Of a DNA stretch of 35,035 nucleotides, positions 29,889-35,035 are shown piece after piece. Source of the DNA: a virus; the IMG/VR virus record IMGVR_UViG_3300032323_000829, positions 1 through 35,035 of that record; one strand, 5' to 3'. Position 1 is the first letter of the stretch. Every line of letters starts with the position of its first letter. The notes beneath the pieces are model-generated. The model was not told the origin of the DNA, made no database searches, and saw only the letters and a program-made list of their open reading frames with translations. A program made the position numbers and the translations under genes.

Positions 29889-30053
29889 ATGACAGAAGAT
29901 ACCGGAACGTATAAGAGATTAGAGAACAAAGGATGTCTCTGCTGGTGCGGCAAACATTGTGGTCACAGTTGCATGACTGATGGATGCGACTGCAATGAAT
30001 GTCAATGCTATGAATGCGTGAGCAAAGATGTCCAGAGTAACTTTAACAAGTAA
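29889..30053 (+). CDS. Ten-cysteine metallothionein-like protein (54 aa)
   Basis: A 54-aa protein with ten Cys and two His packed in 30 residues: CLCWCGKHCGHSC, then GCDCNECQCYEC. This density and the CxC/CxxC spacing resemble metallothioneins or small zinc/iron-binding knuckles. It would bind several metal ions in the cytoplasm, where the cysteines stay reduced. The start at 29889 is chosen because AAGGAGACAAC lies before it; a longer frame in the same phase comes from the fibre gene's other reading. Its end overlaps the next gene by 26 bp. Whether it stores metal, binds RNA or interferes with a host enzyme is unknown. Confidence 0.75.
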   Translation: MTEDTGTYKRLENKGCLCWCGKHCGHSCMTDGCDCNECQCYECVSKDVQSNFNK

Positions 30054-30669
30054 TCAGTTAGACTCTAACGGTTACTGGGACAAGCCCGTAGAGAAAATAC
30101 TCTATGTACCCACGCACAGTGATCTAGATCTATTTGACCAGAATGGCTACGATCTAACTCAGTTAGAAAAACATTATGCCTACAGCAATCATGCTAAGCC
30201 TAAAACCCATCGTGATCACATACACGCACTCAAGTGGGATTGGTTTACGCAAGCTCACAAAACTGAAGGCGCAATACTCAACCACAGTTTGTTATTTGAA
30301 CGCAAGGCCTACTCAGGTCCTGCTCTAACAGAACTTGAACAATGGGCTCGCGAGCTTCCGCTGATACACAAAATACTAGCACTAAGACCCAAGTGGGGAC
30401 TAGACTTTTCAATGGACTATGTTGATCGTGCAGGCAACGCCTTTGAAGTCTTACATTGGGAATGGGACAGCTTTGACTACACAGAAATATGCGCAGTTAA
30501 ACAATCTGTAGAACCTATCCTGTTGTCAATTGACTGGGATTCTGCTGCTGCTGACATCCTTAGACATAAAGATCAATGGCATCATTTAGACTTCTTTGCT
30601 CAAAGTGCGTGGAAATGTGATTACTTTGGCATTGCCCGCGAACGTTTTAAAATGGTTTCTTGGCAATAA
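30028..30669 (+). CDS. Hypothetical protein, Trp/His-rich
   Basis: A 213-aa soluble protein (MSRVTLTSNQLDSNGYWDKP...) with many aromatic and His residues: FDQNGYDLTQLEKHYAYSNH, HIHALKWDWFTQAHK, VLHWEWDSFDYTEI, WHHLDFFAQSAWK. It is probably an alpha/beta fold; no signal peptide. The stop TAA is part of the next late promoter. It overlaps the Cys-rich gene by 26 bp, so the two are coupled. I do not recognise the family, though the size and composition look like an enzyme or binding protein. Confidence 0.75.
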   Translation: MSRVTLTSNQLDSNGYWDKPVEKILYVPTHSDLDLFDQNGYDLTQLEKHYAYSNHAKPKTHRDHIHALKWDWFTQAHKTEGAILNHSLLFERKAYSGPALTELEQWARELPLIHKILALRPKWGLDFSMDYVDRAGNAFEVLHWEWDSFDYTEICAVKQSVEPILLSIDWDSAAADILRHKDQWHHLDFFAQSAWKCDYFGIARERFKMVSWQ

Positions 30670-30672
30670 ATA
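30666..30672 (+). promoter_or_regulatory. T4-like late promoter motif ATAAATA
   Basis: GGCAATAAATACTC, 26 nt before the ATG at 30699. TTTAGGA in the leader is a Shine-Dalgarno. The TAA of the motif ends the upstream gene. Confidence 0.6.
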
Positions 30673-30698
30673 CTCTTATAACTAATTTAGGATTTACA

Positions 30699-31133
30699 AT
30701 GAAGAAACTACTACTATTATTACTGGCTGTACCTGTTCTAGCATTTGCACAGAAACAACCTCAAGGCGTTACATATGACGCACAAATTTTAAGAGTGAGC
30801 GACGGCGATACGATTGTTATCGCCGCACCCTTTTTACCACAACCACTTAAACCTGAGCTTGCCGTCAGAATCTACGGCGTCGATACTCCAGAAAAAGGTT
30901 TCCGCGGACAATGTGATTCAGAAAAACAACGGGGAGAAGCCGCAAGCGTTTTCACTAAAAATCTCGTTACAGCCAGTCAAAAGCGACAAGTGGTCCTTTA
31001 TGGATGGGATAAGTTTGGTGGGCGTGTCTTGGGCGACATCATTCTAAACGGACAGAGCCTACGTGCTCAACTAATTGCCAACGGGTTTGCCCGCGAATAC
31101 TACGGTGATGCCAAACAATCTTGGTGTAACTAA
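30699..31133 (+). CDS. Secreted thermonuclease-type nuclease (SNase)
   Basis: A 144-aa protein. MKKLLLLLLAVPVLAFAQ is a Sec signal peptide with cleavage after AFA, so the enzyme acts in the periplasm or outside. The mature part is an SNase fold: RVSDGDTIV (Asp35, Asp37), VRIYGVDTPEKG (Arg57, Asp62, Glu65) and GGRVLGDI (Arg109), matching the calcium-binding and catalytic set Asp21/Asp40/Thr41, Arg35, Glu43, Arg87 of the staphylococcal enzyme. Cys72 and Cys143 could pair in the periplasm. It is calcium-dependent and cleaves DNA and RNA. The start at 30699 is chosen for the signal peptide and TAGGA; an upstream ATG only extends it into the promoter. Confidence 0.92.
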   Translation: MKKLLLLLLAVPVLAFAQKQPQGVTYDAQILRVSDGDTIVIAAPFLPQPLKPELAVRIYGVDTPEKGFRGQCDSEKQRGEAASVFTKNLVTASQKRQVVLYGWDKFGGRVLGDIILNGQSLRAQLIANGFAREYYGDAKQSWCN

Positions 31134-31160
31134 TGAAATCTGTTAGCAACTAACCTACAG

Positions 31161-31167
31161 ATAAATA
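31161..31167 (+). promoter_or_regulatory. T4-like late promoter motif ATAAATA (leaderless)
   Basis: CAGATAAATATCACTATG: 5 nt between the motif and the ATG at 31173, as at 26670 and 4753. Confidence 0.6.
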
Positions 31168-31172
31168 TCACT

Positions 31173-32042
31173 ATGAACATAGAAACCCACAAACTATTTG
31201 CCCAAATGTGCGAAAGCTTCTTACCAGAAGTCAGCACATCTATGGCTATGATACAGAATAAACCCGGCGGTGATGAAATCGTTAAAAATTTACATACCCA
31301 AAAAGGATTAGCCCATGATCAATCATACAAATCTGTAGATAAGATCAGTTGGTCAGAACTCAAAGACTCCTACAGAGGATCGTGGGTTATCATCCACGGT
31401 CAAACAGGTACCGGAGCTATACAGGCCAAAGGCGGATCATATCATGCCATTGCCAGCAAAGGCGGCGAAATTAAAGAATTTAGAAGCGATCGAGGCGGAA
31501 ACGTTATTGATTTCCTTAAAGGTGAAATAGGAAAACTAACTAAATTCTTTGTGGGCAAGAATACTTCTGATGTACAAGATAAACAGAAAAAAAGAGCAGA
31601 TGCTAAAGTTGGCGCAGGCCCACAAGAAACTAACAAAGAAGCATTGGTTAAAAAATTCCGTCCTCTTTGGATCAGGGCTACTAACTCAGCTATCGCTGAT
31701 ATCAAAGGTCACATTGCTAATCAAATTAAGAATGATGCGTTCGCCAAAGCCAAGAAAAAATTAGCACACGTAGAATCATTGATGACTGCGGTTGAAGAAT
31801 TAGAATCAGGATCGCAAGATACTCCGGGGTTCATTAATGGTTCTGTTCAAATTGCCATATTAATGGCAGCGGCACACTACTACCCAGAACAAACAGGCGA
31901 AATCCGCAAGGACTATGGATCAACATACACATCAACACTTCCTGAAGGTCCTCGTCAATTATTAACAGATATTTCCAACGGAGATACTAAAAAGCTAGGC
32001 ACTATACTGGCATTCTTTAAAAGGGCTTTGATATCAGGATGA
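31173..32042 (+). CDS. Hypothetical late phage protein
   Basis: A 289-aa protein (MNIETHKLFAQMCESFLPEV...). The N-terminal 110 residues look mixed alpha/beta with a Gly-rich core (WVIIHGQTGTGAIQAKGGSY, HAIASKGG). The middle is Lys/Arg-rich (FVGKNTSDVQDKQKKRADAK). The C-terminus is helical and hydrophobic (SVQIAILMAAAHYYPEQTGE). GQTGTGAIQAKGG is reminiscent of a P-loop but lacks the GKT/S, so I reject nucleotide binding. It overlaps the next gene by ATGA. It is probably a late virion or morphogenesis protein; the function is unknown. Confidence 0.8.
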   Translation: MNIETHKLFAQMCESFLPEVSTSMAMIQNKPGGDEIVKNLHTQKGLAHDQSYKSVDKISWSELKDSYRGSWVIIHGQTGTGAIQAKGGSYHAIASKGGEIKEFRSDRGGNVIDFLKGEIGKLTKFFVGKNTSDVQDKQKKRADAKVGAGPQETNKEALVKKFRPLWIRATNSAIADIKGHIANQIKNDAFAKAKKKLAHVESLMTAVEELESGSQDTPGFINGSVQIAILMAAAHYYPEQTGEIRKDYGSTYTSTLPEGPRQLLTDISNGDTKKLGTILAFFKRALISG

Positions 32043-33172
32043 AACTAGACCAAGTTATAGAAATGCAAGATCTTGCTGAAGCTAATGTTGCTAATAAGAT
32101 CAAAGACCCAAAAACAATTAAAATGTTGGGCATCGCCATGCGTCACGATGGTTCATTACCTAAGGCAGATGTTGCCAAGTTAGGTCCTAAACCGGACGAT
32201 CAAGCTATTTTAAATCTCTGGAGCGAGCTATTAGATAGATCGTTGAGATCCACAGACTACGGTGACCTAAGTCAAGACGGTAAGTTTGATGAATGGCTAA
32301 CACGTATGTACATGAACGGTATCGCTGACTTCGAAGATATCAACGGTGAAGGTGGTGATGCACTTGGTGCTTGGAAGGCTTTGAGCATACGTGGCAAATT
32401 ATCAACACAACATCAAGACTTCAACAAATTTAAAAACCTACGTCAAATACAGGCTATTATTAATGATAGACAGTATCGAGAAGAATTGCGCCGTATCAAA
32501 GATGCTGAAACAATTGAAAAACATAAGCGTGAAAAGAAAGAAACTACACTGATTGACAACGAACGTTTCTTAATTACCTTACCGTATAACTATGGTGCTT
32601 GTTACAACTTTAACAACTCGCATGGATTTAACGCAAGTTTCTGTACAGGATCTAGTTCTGGACAACGTTGGTTTGAACGCTATGCTCCAGAAGGCCCAAT
32701 CGTTAGTATTTTTGATAAACAAAATCAAGAAGATGAAAACGGCAAATGGCAGATGCATGCTCCTACCGGACAGATGAACAACGGTAATCAAAGTCTAAGT
32801 TATAACCGAGGCGATCAAAAGTTTGCCGAACTGTTTCCTGGACTACTAAAAGAGATCATCAGAGCGATGCAGGCTAAGGCAGATGAAATTAAAACAAATT
32901 CTGTAGATATTATTGCCGGCGGATATGATGTCACTAAAGCTATAGCTGACATTAAAGATAGACTACCTTACTCATACGCATCTGAAGCCAAAGAAGAAGA
33001 GCCGGCAGCGGATGACGGCCCAGGTACTTACTCTGTGACACACAACGCATCTGGAAAAACTGCTAGAATCGAAGGTGAAAATGCTGCTGATGTTTTAGAT
33101 AAAGTTTTAACACGTTATCCAAACATGAGCCGAGATGATTTTACGATCACAAAAGCCACAGAAGGGGAATAA
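32039..33172 (+). CDS. Phage protein with FCTGSSSGQRWFERY motif
   Basis: A 377-aa protein. A helical N-terminus (LDQVIEMQDLAEANVANKIK) contains LAE before Ala. A central stretch NSHGFNASFCTGSSSGQRWF, ERYAPEGPIVSIFDKQN, then a Gln/His/Met run (KWQMHAPTGQMNN) resembles a recurrent phage motif of unknown role (cf. xWCTAxxS...FxxYxxxGxLYxI). The C-terminal 60 residues after an acidic linker (EAKEEEPAADDGPG) form a separate small beta/helix domain (YSVTHNASGKTARI...YPNMSRDDFTITKATEG). The start overlaps the previous stop. The function is unknown. Confidence 0.78.
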   Translation: MKLDQVIEMQDLAEANVANKIKDPKTIKMLGIAMRHDGSLPKADVAKLGPKPDDQAILNLWSELLDRSLRSTDYGDLSQDGKFDEWLTRMYMNGIADFEDINGEGGDALGAWKALSIRGKLSTQHQDFNKFKNLRQIQAIINDRQYREELRRIKDAETIEKHKREKKETTLIDNERFLITLPYNYGACYNFNNSHGFNASFCTGSSSGQRWFERYAPEGPIVSIFDKQNQEDENGKWQMHAPTGQMNNGNQSLSYNRGDQKFAELFPGLLKEIIRAMQAKADEIKTNSVDIIAGGYDVTKAIADIKDRLPYSYASEAKEEEPAADDGPGTYSVTHNASGKTARIEGENAADVLDKVLTRYPNMSRDDFTITKATEGE

Positions 33173-33177
33173 CCCCT
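33163..33177 (+). promoter_or_regulatory. Hairpin over the Shine-Dalgarno of the nucleotidyltransferase
   Basis: AGGGG AATAA CCCCT forms a 5-bp perfect inverted repeat just before the ATG at 33179. Its left arm is the Shine-Dalgarno (AAGGGG), and the upstream stop codon lies in the loop. Folding would hide the ribosome site, so translation of the upstream gene could open it. Confidence 0.4.
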
Positions 33178-33178
33178 A

Positions 33179-34201
33179 ATGCGCATCAATGAAATAATTC
33201 TAGAGGGCGGGTGGGATACCAAAGCTACCCAATCTACTGTAATAAATCCTAGCACAGTTAAATCTGCGTTATCAACCATGCAGACTTTTATTGATAAATT
33301 TAATCAATTCCTTAACAGCAAAGGAGTTGAGCCTGTCAAGCTAGGACATCCCACAGGCAGTTCTGCTTATCACGATGTAGATCCAGAAGATAAAATCTAT
33401 GGTGACATAGACCTACAGATAATAGTTCCCGAAACAGAAGAAACTGCCAATATGACCACGGCACAAGCACAGGGATATTGGTACAAACTAGAAGACGAGT
33501 TTGTAAAATCATCTAATCTAAATTTCATACATCCAGAATCCGAACCAGGACACCCTATCGTGTCAGTGGGCAAAGATGCGTGGGTACAGATCGATCTTAT
33601 GCCTCATCCAGAAAGATTAGCCACATGGGGCAGATTCCGTACAACACCGGAGCGTGGAGTAAAAGGATTACTTAATGGTAACATGTTTAGTGTGCTAGGC
33701 GAGCTGTTAATGATGAGCATACAACACAGTGGTGTTCAATTTAAAGTTCGTGACAATGTCAAACAACCATATACTACCACAAGAAAGAATTACGATTTAG
33801 TAACAGTTAGTACAAACATTGAAAGTTTTGTCATGGACGTTTTTAAACACCTAGCAGAGTTACAGGGAATTGAATCCCCTAAAGTAGATCCTTTGTTACA
33901 AAAACACCCGGGCAGCGATATCAATAATGTTAAGATCAGCAACTTAGTTAATGCGGTCAAAGGACTGGCTAAGAGCTTTGAAATCAACAATATGTACAAC
34001 AAAGGAGATCTTGCCAAGTATGCTAATGCCAACGATTTTATTAATTCTTTCAAAGAACTCTATACAGCAAAAGCTGAAAAAGACATCAGCGCAGCCAAAC
34101 GTGATAAAGCCGAAACCCCACAAGCCAAAGCCAGAGCAGACGACGACCGACAAAAAGTAGCACAGGGTCTCGAAATGGTGATGGGCTTGTTCAATGGATG
34201 A
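33179..34201 (+). CDS. Polymerase-beta-type nucleotidyltransferase
   Basis: A 340-aa protein with signs of the nucleotidyltransferase superfamily: PTGSSAYHDV (Gly60-Ser61), the pair GDIDLQIIV (Asp76, Asp78) and a third carboxylate in WVQIDLMPH (Asp139), in the hGS...DhD...hDh order. Members move a nucleotide onto RNA, protein or small molecules; the target here cannot be told. The C-terminal half is helical, with Lys/Ala-rich stretches (DISAAKRDKAETPQAKARAD). N-terminus MRINEIILE|GG is nearly the same as MKIKDIISE|A of the 10848 protein. It lies 6 bp after the preceding gene, with a hairpin over its ribosome site, and overlaps the next gene by 8 bp. Confidence 0.72.
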   Translation: MRINEIILEGGWDTKATQSTVINPSTVKSALSTMQTFIDKFNQFLNSKGVEPVKLGHPTGSSAYHDVDPEDKIYGDIDLQIIVPETEETANMTTAQAQGYWYKLEDEFVKSSNLNFIHPESEPGHPIVSVGKDAWVQIDLMPHPERLATWGRFRTTPERGVKGLLNGNMFSVLGELLMMSIQHSGVQFKVRDNVKQPYTTTRKNYDLVTVSTNIESFVMDVFKHLAELQGIESPKVDPLLQKHPGSDINNVKISNLVNAVKGLAKSFEINNMYNKGDLAKYANANDFINSFKELYTAKAEKDISAAKRDKAETPQAKARADDDRQKVAQGLEMVMGLFNG

Positions 34202-34787
34202 CATCCGATACATAGACATTGATCTTGACCAAATTGATATTTGGAAAGATGAATTAGATTCGTTAGAATATTGCCAGGAAACATTTGGTGAGCTTGGATA
34301 CATTCTATACGAGTACTATCAAAACTACGACATTTCAATATTTGAAAAATACAAAAATAAGATAGGCACAGGTCTTGTTGATTCTCTGCTTAGTCATAAA
34401 AAACCTGTTTTAACATTCTTTGGAAAAACAGACAAGATTTTAATGTTGAACAACTATTGGAACACACATCAACAATGGCGTGATCCGTTAGTGGCAAGGT
34501 TAGTGGGCACAAAAAACAACAAGCCTTTTTACTACGCACACCCGGGCAGAGATCGATACGGTATTATGAAAGGACTGGGAGTTAAGTCTTATAAGTTTTT
34601 GTACATTCCACATCAGTTGTTAAATGACAGCAACTACGAAACTATAAAATCGTTTTGGGGCGAACATGGAAGCACATTGGTTATAAAACCCAGCGACGAT
34701 GATCCAAGTAGAACGGTGTTAGGAAATCATGATACTGAACAATATACCAAGTATCACAATTTAATCAAGTGGCTTAAGGCAAAATAG
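34194..34787 (+). CDS. Hypothetical protein of the nucleotidyltransferase operon
   Basis: A 197-aa acidic-to-neutral, Tyr-rich protein: MDDIRYIDIDLDQIDIWKDE, ELGYILYEYYQNYDISIFEK, YYAHPGRDRYGIMKGLG, and a C-terminal WGEHGSTLVIKPSDDDPSRT. No membrane segment or named motif is visible; I do not recognise it. It overlaps the nucleotidyltransferase by 8 bp, so the two are made together and may form a pair such as enzyme plus inhibitor or substrate adaptor. It is followed at once by a strong terminator hairpin. Confidence 0.75.
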   Translation: MDDIRYIDIDLDQIDIWKDELDSLEYCQETFGELGYILYEYYQNYDISIFEKYKNKIGTGLVDSLLSHKKPVLTFFGKTDKILMLNNYWNTHQQWRDPLVARLVGTKNNKPFYYAHPGRDRYGIMKGLGVKSYKFLYIPHQLLNDSNYETIKSFWGEHGSTLVIKPSDDDPSRTVLGNHDTEQYTKYHNLIKWLKAK

Positions 34788-34811
34788 AAAGGGCACCTAA
34801 GTGCCCTTTCT
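34786..34811. terminator. Strong hairpin between convergent genes
   Basis: An 11-bp perfect inverted repeat (AGAAAGGGCAC / GTGCCCTTTCT) with loop CTAA begins in the stop codon of the gene at 34194-34787. On the plus strand it is followed by CTTACTCTATAAT, so the U-tract is short. It sits between two genes pointing at each other and probably works for both. Confidence 0.75.
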
Positions 34812-34869
34812 CTTACTCTATAATATATACCGCTATGCGGTTAATTGTAATATACTGATAATAAAATAT

Positions 34870-35035
34870 TTACTTCTTTGCGCCAGTATTAACAAAAGCA
34901 TACATCTTTTCAGCTGTTTCTAGTACTTTATCAAGTCCTGGAAACTCAGGCATGCCAACTGTGGTAACGATCTGACCAGTTTTGTCATCACGTTTAGCTG
35001 TCATTTCCCATCCTTGAAACTTTGAGTGGAACTCA
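34870..35035 (-). CDS. C-terminal part of an unidentified protein (runs off the right edge)
   Basis: An open minus-strand frame from the right edge to TAA at 34870-34872: the last 54 residues, EFHSKFQGWEMTAKRDDKTG, QIVTTVGMPEFPGLDKVLET, AEKMYAFVNTGAKK. It is uninterrupted and has ordinary residue usage, with a C-terminal helix. The start lies beyond the window. The family is not recognised. It converges on the plus-strand operon across the terminator hairpin. Confidence 0.7.
   Translation of the reverse strand, partial: EFHSKFQGWEMTAKRDDKTGQIVTTVGMPEFPGLDKVLETAEKMYAFVNTGAKK

Noticed and set aside
31380-31440. GQTGTGAIQAKGG in the 289-aa protein as a P-loop
   Set aside because: Lacks the GK(S/T) end of a Walker A motif.

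Overview
The window looks like part of the genome of a large lytic tailed phage of the T4-like (myovirus) kind, probably aquatic, with an alphaproteobacterial host. The phage call rests on five large modular tail-fibre/adhesin genes, a T4 gp30-type ATP-dependent DNA ligase, three tRNA genes, dense packing with start/stop overlaps, and an ATAAATA motif upstream of many genes that matches the known T4-type late promoter (TATAAATA). The host guess rests mainly on a complete 5-aminolevulinate synthase, an enzyme typical of Alphaproteobacteria. No capsid, terminase or replication gene lies in the window, so genus and host remain inference.

Layout. (1) 1-4760, minus strand: small, mostly unknown genes, three CCA-encoding tRNAs (Arg-UCU, Leu-UAA, and a CAU tRNA that is Ile2 or Met), a GIY-YIG-like nuclease, a lipoprotein and two tiny membrane proteins. 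Most are driven by perfect host-type promoters (TTGACA, 17 bp, TATAAT), several sharing nearly the same sequence and the leader AGGAGCGAA. A stretch of about 590 bp (3455-4048) has no convincing gene. (2) 4821-11807, plus strand: an S74-terminated tail fibre, a GLEYA/PA14-like adhesin, a subtilisin-like protease, a lipoprotein, small proteins and a YqgE/AlgH (UPF0301) protein. (3) 11804-16183, minus strand: a TraR/DksA-type zinc finger, a small unknown, DNA ligase, a 57-aa protein, two beta-class DNA methyltransferases and an HNH endonuclease. (4) 16324-18114: ClpP (plus) converging on 5-aminolevulinate synthase (minus). (5) 18160-29878, plus: a 2052-aa beta-propeller fibre, a LamG-lectin protein, a Cys-rich protein and a C1q-tipped fibre. 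(6) 29889-34787, plus: a 54-aa ten-cysteine protein, a secreted SNase-type nuclease, and a run of overlapping genes that includes a polymerase-beta-type nucleotidyltransferase. A strong hairpin at 34786-34811 separates this from a partial minus-strand gene at the right edge.

How it may work together. Host sigma-70-type promoters probably drive the accessory minus-strand genes and ClpP early, while ATAAATA drives virion and virion-associated genes late. In both classes several genes start only 5-6 nt after the promoter element, so their mRNAs should be leaderless. ALAS, ClpP, YqgE and TraR/DksA look like tools for steering host metabolism and gene expression. Five fibres with different binding domains suggest a versatile adsorption apparatus. 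Several late proteins start with a short peptide ending in (I/L)xE followed by A/G, which resembles a T4 prohead-protease site and could mark them as capsid cargo; this is a hypothesis.
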